Assembly (NCBI RefSeq): GCF_000613305.1
Contig: NZ_BAIO01000044.1
Coordinates: 1 to 11,133 of the forward strand
DNA: 11,133 nt
Direction of reading: 5' to 3'
Origin: Komagataeibacter kakiaceti JCM 25156
Lineage (GTDB): Bacteria; Pseudomonadota; Alphaproteobacteria; Acetobacterales; Acetobacteraceae
Part shown: positions 1-7,136 of the stretch, one piece after another
Position numbering within the stretch: the first letter of the stretch is position 1
Layout of the letters: each line of letters opens with the position of its first letter
Notes under the pieces: generated by a model
Databases searched by the model: none
The model's input: only the letters and a program-made list of their open reading frames with translations
Told to the model about the DNA's origin: nothing
Made by a program: the position numbers and the translations under genes

Positions 1-565
1 TGGAGCCAGCCGGGGGCCGCTCGCCACGCCGCAGCGCCTCGATCAGCTCAACGGTGCGCGAGCCGTCAAGGTCTTCGTAATAATCGTTGTCAACCTGCAG
101 GATCGGTGCGTTGGCGCAGGCGCCAAGACATTCGACCTCGGTCAGGGTGAACAGACCGTCCTTGCTGGTTTCACCAAAATTGCTGATGCCCGTGGCGGCC
201 TTGCAGGCGGCGGTGACATCATCGGAGCCACGCAGCCAGCATGACGTGGTGGTGCACACCTGCAGATGGTAGCGACCGATCGGCTGGGTATTGAACATGA
301 AATAGAAGGTCGCGACCTCGTAAACACGGATCGGCGCAACCTCGAGCCTTGCCGCCACGACATCCATGGCGACACGCGGCACCCACGCGCTTCCCGTGGT
401 ACGGCCCATCTGGTTCTGCACCACATACAGCAGCGGCAGCGTGCCACTTGCCTTGCGTTCGGGCGGATACTTGGCGAGGATCGCGGCGATCTGGCGTTCG
501 CTTTCCTCATCAAATGCGAAATGGGTCGGTTCCGCGCCTTGGGGCGCGTCAGACTGGACGGACAT
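1..565 (-). CDS. nuoE: NADH-quinone oxidoreductase subunit E (24 kDa), 3' end cut by window edge
   Basis: NuoE is a peripheral subunit of the NADH-oxidising module of respiratory complex I. It carries a [2Fe-2S] cluster (N1a) close to the flavin of NuoF. I translated it directly: 188 residues are visible and the frame is still open at base 1, so the stop lies outside the window. The four cluster ligands are present in the family pattern, as a C-x4-C pair (Cys104 and Cys109, in VCTTTSC) and a C-x3-C pair (Cys146 and Cys150, in ECLGAC). The helical thioredoxin-like N-terminal part and the YEVATFYFMF stretch (residues 82-91) are typical. The ATG at 565-563 follows an AGGTGA ribosome-binding site with 5 nt spacing. 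That site overlaps the nuoD stop, and only 5 nt separate the two genes, so they are translated from one message. The reading frame is intact throughout. Confidence 0.95.
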   Translation of the reverse strand, partial: MSVQSDAPQGAEPTHFAFDEESERQIAAILAKYPPERKASGTLPLLYVVQNQMGRTTGSAWVPRVAMDVVAARLEVAPIRVYEVATFYFMFNTQPIGRYHLQVCTTTSCWLRGSDDVTAACKAATGISNFGETSKDGLFTLTEVECLGACANAPILQVDNDYYEDLDGSRTVELIEALRRGERPPAGS

Positions 566-570
566 TTTGG

Positions 571-1832
571 TCACCTGTCAATCTCGCCAAACACCAGATC
601 AAGCGATCCGATAATGGCTACGGCATCAGCCAGCATGTGCCGACGCGACATTTCGTCGATTGCCTGGAGATGGGCAAAACCCGTGGGCCGGATCTTGCAG
701 CGGTACGGCCGGTTACTGCCATCGGCCACCAGATACACGCCAAACTCCCCCTTGGGGGTTTCGACAGTGGTGTAAGTGGAGCCCGGCGGCACGTGATAGC
801 CTTCGGTAAAGAGCTTGAAGTGATGGATCAGCGCTTCCATGGAGCGTTTCATCTCACGACGCGGCGGCGGCGAGATCTTGTGATCCTGCACCTTCACCGG
901 GCCGGGACGTATCTGCTCCAGGCACTGGTTGATGATGCGCACGCTCTCACGCAGTTCCGCCACACGGATCAGGTAACGGTCGTAGCAATCGCCCTGCCGG
1001 CCCACCGGCACGTTGAATTCCACCTTATCGTAATTGTCGTACGGCTGGCTGCGCCGCAGATCCCATGGCACGCCGGAAGCCCGCAGGCAGGGACCGCTGA
1101 ACCCCCAGGCCAGCGCCTGTTCAGTCGTGAATACGCCGATGCCAACCGTGCGCTGTTTCCAGATGCGGTTGCCCGTCAGCAGGGATTCCAGATCATCGAT
1201 CCACTGCGGGAAAGTACGCGCCCAGTCGGCAATACGCTCCTCCAGTCCGGCGGGCAGATCCCGCGCGACGCCACCGGGGCGGAAGTAGTTGGCGTGAAAG
1301 CGCGCACCGCAGACGGCGTCGTAAAACTCCATCAGTTTTTCGCGCTCTTCATATCCCACAGCGCCGGCGTCAACGCGCCGCAATCCAGCCCCAGGGCCGT
1401 CACGTTAAGGATATGGTTCAGGATGCGGGTGATCTCGGCGAACATGACCCGGATCCAGCGGGCGCGATCCGGGGCCTCGATACCGAGCAGCTTCTCAACC
1501 GCCAGCGCGAAGGCATGCTCCTCGCACATCGGGGAGACGTAATCGAGCCGGTCGAAATACGGCAGCGCCTTCGGGTACGTCTTGTATTCGATCAGCTTTT
1601 CCGTGCCGCGATGCAGCAGGCCGACATGCGGAATGGCGCGGGCGACGACCTCGCCCTCCATTTCCAGCACCAGACGGAGCACACCATGCGCGGATGGATG
1701 CTGCGGGCCAAAATTGACCGCATGGGAGTCAATCTCCACCACATGCCGCTTTACTTCGCCCTTGTCATCTTCCGGCAGGAGTGAATCCGGAACAGCCGCA
1801 TCGCTGCGAAGGGTTACGTCGCTATCGCTCAT
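571..1832 (-). CDS. nuoD: NADH-quinone oxidoreductase subunit D (49 kDa), interrupted by a one-base frameshift
   Basis: NuoD forms the quinone-reducing site of complex I together with NuoB. Two overlapping frames each encode half of it. The N-terminal part (1832 down to about 1356) has the conserved [15 protein letters not shown] block (residues 40-54), the HRGTEKL motif (74-80) and DRLDYV (94-99), which include the His and Tyr positions known in the family to contact quinone. The C-terminal part (about 1355 down to 571) has ANYFRPGG and the diagnostic PYRCKIR...GFAHLQ segment, and ends [13 protein letters not shown]. The first frame breaks after Trp159, adds DMKSAKN and stops at 1332. Adding one C to the CCC run at 1355-1357 (plus strand) joins LTPALW to GYEEREKL and gives 420 residues, a normal length. 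The ATG at 1832 lies 7 nt after the nuoC stop. The gene is probably intact in the organism. Confidence 0.93.
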
Positions 1833-1839
1833 CTGTCGC

Positions 1840-2514
1840 CTATCCCTGCCGTTTCAAATTCTGGCGGTCCGCATGCGCCTTTTCGTCGCCGGGCAGCGTC
1901 AGGATCCCTTCCCAGGGCGATTCAAAATCGAAATTACGGAAATCCTGCACCAGATCGACCGGCTCATAGACAACCTGCCGCCGCTCCTCGTCATAACGCA
2001 TTTCGACATACCCGGTCAGCGGGAAGTCCTTGCGCAGCGGATACCCTTCGAACCCGTAATCCGTCAGGATACGGCGCAGGTCCGGCTGGTCGGTAAACAG
2101 GATGCCGAACATGTCGTAGCATTCCCGCTCCCACCACGTAACGACGGGCCAGAGCCGGTGCATGGACGGCACGGGGCTGGTCTCATCCGTCGTCACGATC
2201 ACGCGGATACGGTGGTTATGCGTGACGGAAAGCAGGTTGTAGACTACATCGAACCGCTCGGCACGGTCGGGAAAGTCCACACCACACACATCCATGGCCT
2301 GCTCACAGGCGTAACGCGGGTCATCGCGCAGCATGGGCATGAGTGTCGAAAGCCGGTCGCGCGTGGTCCGCACCACCAGTTCGCCCTTTTCAATACCAGC
2401 GGAAATGATGCCCGGAACCGCAGTGGACAGGCGGAAGGCGATAACCCCCAGCCTGCCAGACACGACGTCCGGCACGACCGACGCCGCTACGGGAGCATTT
2501 TGTGGATCAGCCAC
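1840..2514 (-). CDS. nuoC: NADH-quinone oxidoreductase subunit C (30 kDa)
   Basis: NuoC is the 30 kDa subunit of the connecting module of complex I. It has no cofactor and packs against NuoD. With the chosen start it is 224 residues. The family signature is clear: [14 protein letters not shown] (127-140) followed by [20 protein letters not shown] (145-164) and then [13 protein letters not shown]. The C-terminal [19 protein letters not shown] is also typical of alphaproteobacterial NuoC. I prefer the GTG at 2514-2512, which overlaps the end of nuoB by 8 nt. An in-frame ATG at 2565 would add 17 residues (beginning [10 protein letters not shown]) that read like an out-of-frame copy of the nuoB 3' end and would force a 59-nt overlap. 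NuoC and NuoD are separate genes here, not the fused NuoCD of enterobacteria. The frame is intact. Confidence 0.93.
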   Translation of the reverse strand: MADPQNAPVAASVVPDVVSGRLGVIAFRLSTAVPGIISAGIEKGELVVRTTRDRLSTLMPMLRDDPRYACEQAMDVCGVDFPDRAERFDVVYNLLSVTHNHRIRVIVTTDETSPVPSMHRLWPVVTWWERECYDMFGILFTDQPDLRRILTDYGFEGYPLRKDFPLTGYVEMRYDEERRQVVYEPVDLVQDFRNFDFESPWEGILTLPGDEKAHADRQNLKRQG

Positions 2515-3085
2515 GGCGTATTGTCCCTGTCCTGCGAATTTTCTTCTGCAACTGCAGAATTCCATAAATCAGCGCCTCGGCCGTCGGGGGGCAGCCAGGC
2601 ACGTAGACATCAACCGGCACGATCCGGTCACAGCCGCGTACTACGGAATAGGAATAGTGATAGTACCCACCACCATTGGCGCAGGACCCCATGGAGATGA
2701 CCCAGCGCGGCTCGGCCATCTGGTCGTAAACCCGACGCAGGGCGGGCGCCATCTTGTTGGTAAGCGTACCTGCCACGATCATGACATCCGACTGGCGGGG
2801 CGACCCACGCGGGATGATCCCCATGCGGTCAAGATCGTAGCGCGGCATGTAGGCGTGGATCATCTCCACCGCGCAGCACGCCAGCCCGAAGGACATGGGC
2901 CACAGACTTCCGGTCCGCCCCCAGTTCACCAGCTTGTCAAGGCTGGCGACCACAAAGCCCTTTTCGGTAATTTCCCCGGTGATACCCTTGATCACCGCAT
3001 CCTGTTCCGCCCCAGGCGGCAGCATTTCGCGGTTCCAGGCAATGCTGTCCGCGGGCCGGTCCGGCCCGGATATGTCGTGGCCCAT
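2507..3085 (-). CDS. nuoB: NADH-quinone oxidoreductase subunit B (PSST/20 kDa)
   Basis: NuoB holds the terminal [4Fe-4S] cluster N2 of complex I, which passes electrons to quinone at the interface with NuoD. The four ligands are visible: the tandem pair Cys70-Cys71 in GLACCAVEM, Cys135 in [10 protein letters not shown] and Cys165 in VPGCPPT. The protein is 192 residues, with the expected core from about residue 35 and the usual C-terminal [14 protein letters not shown]. The start is fixed by a strong AGGGAGG ribosome-binding site (3093-3099) 7 nt before the ATG at 3085. Two upstream in-frame ATGs (3106 and 3139) lack such a site, and the one at 3139 would overlap nuoA. nuoC starts inside the last codons. 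The frame is intact. Confidence 0.96.
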   Translation of the reverse strand: MGHDISGPDRPADSIAWNREMLPPGAEQDAVIKGITGEITEKGFVVASLDKLVNWGRTGSLWPMSFGLACCAVEMIHAYMPRYDLDRMGIIPRGSPRQSDVMIVAGTLTNKMAPALRRVYDQMAEPRWVISMGSCANGGGYYHYSYSVVRGCDRIVPVDVYVPGCPPTAEALIYGILQLQKKIRRTGTIRRG

Positions 3086-3092
3086 TGGTGCG

Positions 3093-3099
3093 CCTCCCT
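3093..3099 (-). promoter_or_regulatory. Ribosome-binding site of nuoB
   Basis: The minus strand reads AGGGAGG here, 7 nt before the ATG at 3085. It is the strongest Shine-Dalgarno match in the nuo segment. It decides between three in-frame ATGs for nuoB, because the two upstream ones have nothing comparable. Confidence 0.8.
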
Positions 3100-3108
3100 T
3101 TGTCATGT

Positions 3109-3472
3109 TCAATCCCAGTCCAGCGCGCCCTTGCTCCATTCATAGATGAAGCCAACCACAAGAACGCCCAGAAAGCCCATCATGGACAGGAATCCGAACC
3201 ACCCGATCCGTGACAGACTGAGCGCCCATGGAAAAAGGAATGCAACCTCGAGATCGAAAATGATGAAAAGAATTGCAACCAGATAGAACCGCACGTCAAA
3301 CCGATGACGTGCATCGTCAAAAGCTCGAAACCACATTCGTATGCGGACGTTTTCTCGGCATAGGCTTCTGATGACCGAACAGCAGAGAGCTGCCCAGCAT
3401 CGCGCCTGCGATCACCACTGCGATGCACCCGAATATCAGCACGGGTAAATAATCAGCGATAACGGAATGCAT
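3109..3472 (-). CDS. nuoA: NADH-quinone oxidoreductase subunit A, interrupted by two one-base frameshifts
   Basis: NuoA (ND3 homologue) is a small membrane subunit of complex I with three transmembrane helices; the loop after helix 1 lies near the quinone channel. The coding is spread over three frames. Frame one runs from the ATG at 3472 to about Lys36 ([10 protein letters not shown]..., helix 1 at about 8-30). Frame two gives [13 protein letters not shown] with the conserved loop Cys47. Frame three gives [16 protein letters not shown] through ALDWD, with helix 2 carrying the conserved acidic residues of IIFDLE (Asp74, Glu76) and helix 3 at about 91-112. Restoring one G:C pair at 3363-3364 and one at 3323-3324 rebuilds a 121-residue protein, the standard NuoA length. 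As it stands the first frame ends after 52 residues. The ribosome-binding site is weak. nuoA opens the operon and nuoB follows after 23 nt. Confidence 0.88.
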
Positions 3473-3691
3473 GTTCCGTGTTCCCAACCTGTTAATGCGC
3501 CACTCAGTGTCTTTATCGACTCAATGTCTGGCACGGGAGATGCTAGACCCTCCATCCCCCAGGGAACAGTTGTTTGAGCAAGTTATTTTAGGAACATTAC
3601 TGTGAGGTAAGGTACAGGACCGAAACAGTCACTTTTTGATAAACAAGAGTTTACCGCCATTTTTGCCATCATTTTTTCGTGTATAGTGCAT
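3473..3691. other. Non-coding leader between the tRNA terminator and nuoA
   Basis: This stretch holds no reading frame I can support and no tRNA. It is more AT-rich than its surroundings between about 3580 and 3700 and must contain the nuo promoter if nuoA-E are not read through from the tRNAs. I could not find a convincing -35/-10 pair on the minus strand. A short interrupted inverted repeat, TAAAC-AAGA-GTTTA, lies at about 3640-3653, and the minus-strand word TGTTCC occurs twice between about 3550 and 3600. Neither is enough to name a regulator. Confidence 0.4.
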
Positions 3692-3728
3692 AAAAAAAAG
3701 CACCAGACCTGCGTATGAGGAATGGCGC
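3692..3728 (-). terminator. Probable Rho-independent terminator after tRNA-Asp
   Basis: On the minus strand GCGCCA (3728-3723) can pair with TGGTGC (3705-3700), with one G-U pair. An inner CCT/AGG stem lies across a small internal loop, and a run of eight T residues (3699-3692) follows at once. It begins 22 nt after the tRNA-Asp CCA end. The outer stem is short but the U-tract is excellent, so I read it as the end of the tRNA-Val/tRNA-Asp transcript. Confidence 0.6.
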
Positions 3729-3750
3729 GAAAAGACCTGATTTCATGAAA

Positions 3751-3827
<77 letters not shown>

Positions 3828-3870
3828 ATGGTGCTGTCCCTGCCCCCCCCGATGGGGGTATGAGGGAATA

Positions 3871-3945
3871 TGGTGGGCGATGACGGGATCGAACCGCCGA
3901 CCCTCTCGGTGTAAACGAGACGCTCTACCGCTGAGCTAATCGCCC
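3871..3945 (-). tRNA. tRNA-Val (anticodon UAC)
   Basis: The minus strand gives a 75-nt cloverleaf with an encoded CCA (3873-3871). The acceptor stem GGGCGAT/GTCGCCC-type pairing is closed by ATCGCCC, the discriminator base is A, and the D-arm contains TAGCTCAGCGGTAGAGC. The anticodon arm is TCTCG-TTTACAC-CGAGA, with TAC at 34-36 decoding GUA and related valine codons. The T-arm contains GGTTCGATCC. It lies just after the hupB terminator and before tRNA-Asp. Confidence 0.97.
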
Positions 3946-3966
3946 GCGACCCTACTAGGCGATTGT

Positions 3967-4008
3967 AAAAAAAGGGGCAACCCATAAAATGGATTGCCCC
4001 CTTTTTTT
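3967..4008 (-). terminator. Rho-independent terminator after hupB
   Basis: An 11-bp stem (3974-3984 with 3990-4000, one G-U pair when read on the minus strand) encloses a 5-nt loop. It is followed on the minus strand by seven T residues (3973-3967) and preceded by seven A residues (4008-4002). It starts 14 nt after the hupB stop. The A-run on the other side means it could also stop plus-strand transcription. It is the only fully canonical terminator in the window. Confidence 0.92.
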
Positions 4009-4022
4009 GAAAAACAGCAGTC

Positions 4023-4310
4023 TTACTTGCTGACCGCTTCTTTCAGGTTCTTGCCGGGCTTGAAGCGCACGGATGTGGAAGCCGGGATGTCCAGCGGCTC
4101 GCCAGTGCGGGGGTTGCGCCCCTTGGCCGCCTTGCGGGTCGCCGTCACGAAGGTACCGAAACCGACCAGACGGACTTCCTGCTTGCTTGCCAGCGCCTTT
4201 TCAATCGCACCGAAAACCGCATCAACCACTTCGCTGGCCTTTGCCTTGGCCAGATCGGCTTCCTCGGCTACCGCAGCGACGAGTTCCTGCTTGTTAAGTG
4301 GCTTCTCCAT
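4023..4310 (-). CDS. hupB: DNA-binding protein HU
   Basis: HU is a small basic dimeric protein that bends DNA without sequence specificity and helps compact the nucleoid. The 95-residue product has the complete family layout. An N-terminal helical part begins NKQELVAAVAEEADLAK. The VRLVGFGTF strand follows, and then the DNA-contacting arm with the GRNPRTGEPLDIPAS signature and a closing VRFKPGKNLKEAVSK. The start MEKPLNKQ at 4310 is supported by AAGG (4317-4320) with 6 nt spacing; it adds four residues to the usual MNKQEL start. The gene lies immediately downstream of lon, as hupB does in enterobacteria, but has its own candidate promoter and a strong terminator. It could equally be called hupA or plain HU; the symbol rests on this position. 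The frame is intact. Confidence 0.94.
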   Translation of the reverse strand: MEKPLNKQELVAAVAEEADLAKAKASEVVDAVFGAIEKALASKQEVRLVGFGTFVTATRKAAKGRNPRTGEPLDIPASTSVRFKPGKNLKEAVSK

Positions 4311-4375
4311 TTTACGCCTTTCTTTGTACTGTGCGCCCACGCAATCGTTTAAAAGTCGCGCCGCATTTCTGCACG

Positions 4376-4404
4376 CACTATGCCGCTGTTTTTTCTCACG
4401 TCAA
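4376..4404 (-). promoter_or_regulatory. Candidate sigma-70-type promoter of hupB
   Basis: The minus strand reads TTGACG (4404-4399), a 17-nt spacer and ATAGTG (4381-4376). The -35 box is close to consensus and the spacing is ideal, but the -10 box is a weak match. Transcription from it would leave a leader of about 60 nt before the hupB ATG. An 11-bp palindrome lies directly upstream at 4417-4446. Confidence 0.42.
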
Positions 4405-4416
4405 CCAACAGAATTC

Positions 4417-4446
4417 GAGGAATGACAGAGATATTTGTCATTCCTC
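4417..4446. repeat. Perfect 11-bp inverted repeat between lon and hupB
   Basis: GAGGAATGACA (4417-4427) and its exact complement TGTCATTCCTC (4436-4446) flank an 8-nt loop. It lies 44 nt after the lon stop and about 12 nt upstream of the hupB -35 candidate. There is no T-run on either side, so it is not a textbook terminator. It could stabilise or end the lon message, or act as an operator for hupB. Confidence 0.7.
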
Positions 4447-4490
4447 TCCTTCATGTCACATTTGCGACGCTACCCCTGCCCCAATATCGC

Positions 4491-6977
4491 CTAATGCGTC
4501 AATGCGGGCGTGGCCGTGCTTTCCGTGCCGGTGGGGGTGACGGGTTCCGTCCACTCGATCGGTTCGGGCTTTTCAACCAGCGCCTGGCCGATCACCTCAT
4601 CCACATGTGAAACCGGCAGGATGGTCAGCGCCCCCTTCACCGCGTCGGGAATATCGACCAGATCCTTCTCGTTATCCTTGGGGATGAAGATGGTCGTAAG
4701 CCCCGCGCGATGGGCCGCCAGCAGCTTTTCCTTCAGCCCGCCAATCGGCAGGACACGGCCACGCAGCGTGATCTCGCCCGTCATGCCCACATCCCTGCGC
4801 ACGGGAATGCCCGTCATCACGCTGACCAGCGATGTCGCCATGGCGATACCGGCGGACGGTCCGTCCTTGGGCGTCGCCCCCTCAGGCACATGCACGTGCA
4901 GGTCGCGCTTTTCAAACAGGTCGGGGCTGATGCCGAATGTCACCGCGCGGCTGCGCACGTAGGACAGCGCGGCCGCGACACTCTCCTTCATCACATCCCC
5001 GAGCTTGCCCGTCAGCTTGATGTTCCCCTTGCCGGGCACCATCACACTTTCGATGGTCAGGATTTCACCCCCGACTTCGGTCCAGGCCAGTCCGGTCACG
5101 ACTCCGACCATGTCTTCCGACTCGGTCTCGCCATGGCGGAAGCGCTTGACCCCCGCGTATTTCTCAAGGTTCTCGGCCGTGATCTCCACGGTCTTGGCCT
5201 TGCCCGTCACGATTTCGGTCACGGCCTTGCGGGCCAGCGTCGCGATCTCGCGTTCAAGATTACGCACGCCCGCCTCACGCGTATAGCTACGTATCAGTTC
5301 ACGCAGGGCATCATCCGAGACGGACCACTCACCGGGCTTGAGGTTGTTCGCCGCCGTCTGCTTGGACAGCAGGTGCCGCTTCGCGATCTCGACCTTCTCA
5401 TCCTCGGTGTAGCCCGACAGGCGGATGATCTCCATGCGATCCAGCAGCGGCTGGGGCATGTTCAGGCTGTTGGCCGTGGTGATGAACATCACATCCGACA
5501 GGTCGTAATCCACCTCCAGATAGTGATCGCCAAACGTGGCGTTCTGCTCGGGGTCCAGCACTTCCAGCAGCGCGGATGACGGATCACCGCGCCAGTCGGC
5601 GCCCAGCTTGTCGATCTCATCAAGCAGGAACAGCGGATTCGATGTCTTCGCCTTCTTCATGCCCTGAATGATCTTGCCGGGCATGGAGCCGATATAGGTC
5701 CGGCGGTGCCCCCTGATCTCGGCCTCGTCCCGCATGCCGCCAAGCGACATGCGGACATACTGCCGCCCCGTCGCCTTGGCGATGGAACGCGCCAGCGAGG
5801 TCTTGCCCACGCCCGGCGGCCCCACGAGGCACAGGATCGGCCCCTTGAGCTTCTGCGCGCGACTCTGCACGGCCAGATACTCGATAATCCGTTCCTTGAC
5901 CTTCTCCAGCCCGTAATGATCCTTGTCCAGCACCTCCTGCGCTTCGGACAGGTCATGACGCACCTTGGAGCGCTTCTTCCAGGGAATCGCGAGAATCCAG
6001 TCGAGATAGTTGCGCACCACCGTGGATTCGGCCGACATCGGGCTCATGGTCCGCAGCTTCTTCAGCTCGGCCACCGCCTTCTCGCGCGCTTCCTTGCTCA
6101 GCTTGGTCTTGGCGATCTTTTCCTCAAGCTCGGCGGTTTCGTCCTTGCCTTCCTCGCCTTCGCCCAGTTCCTTCTGGATCGCCTTGAGCTGCTCGTTCAG
6201 GTAGTACTCGCGCTGCGTCTTCTCCATCTGCCGCTTGACGCGGTTGCGGATGCGCTTTTCGACCTGAAGCACGCCGATCTCGGCTTCCATATGCGCGAAA
6301 ACACGCTCCAGCCGGGCATTCACGTCCTGAATCTCAAGGATTTCCTGCTTTTCGGGAATCTTCAGGTTCAGGTGGCTGGCAATGGTGTCGGCCAGCTTGG
6401 ACAGGTCGTCGATCTGGTTGAGCGAGACCAGCACCTCCGGCGCGATCTTCTTGTTCAGCTTGATATACTGCTCGAACTGCCCGATCAGCGTGCGGCCGAT
6501 CGCCTCGGCCTCCTTGCCGTCGGTTTCCTGTTCCGGCACGTCCTCGATCTCGGCCTCGAAGTGGCCGTCAATCTCGTGCAGCGCCGTGATATGGGCGCGC
6601 CTGCCGCCTTCGACCAGCACCTTGACCGTACCATCCGGCAGCTTGAGAAGCTGCAGGATGGTGGAGACCGTGCCATAACGATAGATATCGTCCGGCGTGG
6701 GGTCATCCTGTGCAGCGTTCTTCTGGGCGACCAGCAGGATCTGCTTGTCGCTGCGGGTGACGGCCTCAAGCGCGCGCACCGATTTTTCCCGCCCGACGAA
6801 CAGCGGCACGATCATGTGCGGAAACACGACAATATCACGCAGCGGCAGCACGGCGATCGTGTCGTGCCCGGTGGCGGCTTCCTCGGGTTCATGGGTTGCG
6901 AGCACCGGAGTCCCCGCCGTGTTTTCGAGAGATTCCGTCCCTTCTGGAACGGGTGTCAGTCTGTCAGTGTCAGACAT
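4491..6977 (-). CDS. lon: ATP-dependent protease Lon (La)
   Basis: Lon is a cytoplasmic ring-shaped AAA+ serine protease that degrades misfolded proteins and selected regulators. The 828-residue product has all the parts. The N-terminal substrate-binding domain begins at about residue 40 ([20 protein letters not shown]). A coiled region spans about 225-310, including [20 protein letters not shown]. The AAA+ module has Walker A GPPGVGKT (386-393) and Walker B LFLLDEID (449-456). The protease domain carries the catalytic Ser708 in PKDGPSAG and Lys751 in [12 protein letters not shown]. The length and the Thr/Pro-rich tail beyond residue 803 are ordinary for the family. The ATG at 6977 is chosen because a perfect AGGAGG lies 8 nt upstream; an in-frame ATG at 7058 would translate the leader hairpin and has no such site. 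It follows clpX after about 160 nt. The frame is intact. Confidence 0.97.
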   Translation of the reverse strand: MSDTDRLTPVPEGTESLENTAGTPVLATHEPEEAATGHDTIAVLPLRDIVVFPHMIVPLFVGREKSVRALEAVTRSDKQILLVAQKNAAQDDPTPDDIYRYGTVSTILQLLKLPDGTVKVLVEGGRRAHITALHEIDGHFEAEIEDVPEQETDGKEAEAIGRTLIGQFEQYIKLNKKIAPEVLVSLNQIDDLSKLADTIASHLNLKIPEKQEILEIQDVNARLERVFAHMEAEIGVLQVEKRIRNRVKRQMEKTQREYYLNEQLKAIQKELGEGEEGKDETAELEEKIAKTKLSKEAREKAVAELKKLRTMSPMSAESTVVRNYLDWILAIPWKKRSKVRHDLSEAQEVLDKDHYGLEKVKERIIEYLAVQSRAQKLKGPILCLVGPPGVGKTSLARSIAKATGRQYVRMSLGGMRDEAEIRGHRRTYIGSMPGKIIQGMKKAKTSNPLFLLDEIDKLGADWRGDPSSALLEVLDPEQNATFGDHYLEVDYDLSDVMFITTANSLNMPQPLLDRMEIIRLSGYTEDEKVEIAKRHLLSKQTAANNLKPGEWSVSDDALRELIRSYTREAGVRNLEREIATLARKAVTEIVTGKAKTVEITAENLEKYAGVKRFRHGETESEDMVGVVTGLAWTEVGGEILTIESVMVPGKGNIKLTGKLGDVMKESVAAALSYVRSRAVTFGISPDLFEKRDLHVHVPEGATPKDGPSAGIAMATSLVSVMTGIPVRRDVGMTGEITLRGRVLPIGGLKEKLLAAHRAGLTTIFIPKDNEKDLVDIPDAVKGALTILPVSHVDEVIGQALVEKPEPIEWTEPVTPTGTESTATPALTH

Positions 6978-6985
6978 TTTTTTGA

Positions 6986-6991
6986 CCTCCT
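6986..6991 (-). promoter_or_regulatory. Ribosome-binding site of lon
   Basis: A perfect AGGAGG on the minus strand sits 8 nt before the ATG at 6977. It fixes the lon start and rules out the longer frame that opens at 7058. Confidence 0.85.
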
Positions 6992-7004
6992 GATGGACGA
7001 TCCC

Positions 7005-7037
7005 GGATGGGCACCCGCTCTGGCGGCCTGCCCATCC
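7005..7037 (-). repeat. Strong hairpin in the lon 5' leader
   Basis: On the minus strand GGATGGGCA (7037-7029) pairs exactly with TGCCCATCC (7013-7005). Inside it CCGC and GCGG can form a further 4-bp stem around CAGA. The base of the hairpin is 13 nt upstream of the lon Shine-Dalgarno sequence. No T-run follows. It may stabilise the 5' end or respond to temperature, but the sequence alone does not show which. Confidence 0.65.
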
Positions 7038-7084
7038 GTTGCGCCGCATATGCGACAACTACAGCTTCATGTTGTCACGACGCC

Positions 7085-7111
7085 CCGCCATCACAACCCC
7101 GGTGATGGCGG
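7085..7111 (-). repeat. Perfect 10-bp hairpin after clpX
   Basis: CCGCCATCAC (7085-7094) and GTGATGGCGG (7102-7111) are exact complements around a 7-nt loop. It starts 25 nt after the frame-corrected clpX stop at 7137, a normal place for a 3' hairpin. No U-tract follows, so it could be a weak terminator, an RNase barrier or a processing site. Confidence 0.65.
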
Positions 7112-7136
7112 TTTGCGCGAACCGGAACTGACCGCC

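Noticed and set aside
1332..1358. Programmed frameshifting in nuoD (and likewise tig, clpX, nuoA)
   Set aside because: No slippery heptamer with a supporting downstream structure was seen, these families are not known to use recoding, and all five sites share a plain lost G or C.
2515..2565. Upstream ATG extension of nuoC
   Set aside because: It would overlap nuoB by 59 nt and add a Cys/Arg-rich stretch that looks like out-of-frame nuoB.
349..3145. Several long plus-strand open frames opposite nuoB-nuoE
   Set aside because: They overlap intact or repairable complex I genes on the other strand and show shadow-like composition (Arg, His and Pro rich).
3692..3741. Direct repeat CAGGTCT twice downstream of tRNA-Asp, as a possible attachment-site remnant
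   Set aside because: Seven bases is too short, it does not copy the tRNA 3' end, and no integrase or foreign gene lies nearby.
6978..7058. 27-residue N-terminal extension of Lon
   Set aside because: It would translate the leader hairpin, while a perfect AGGAGG sits 8 nt before the internal ATG at 6977.
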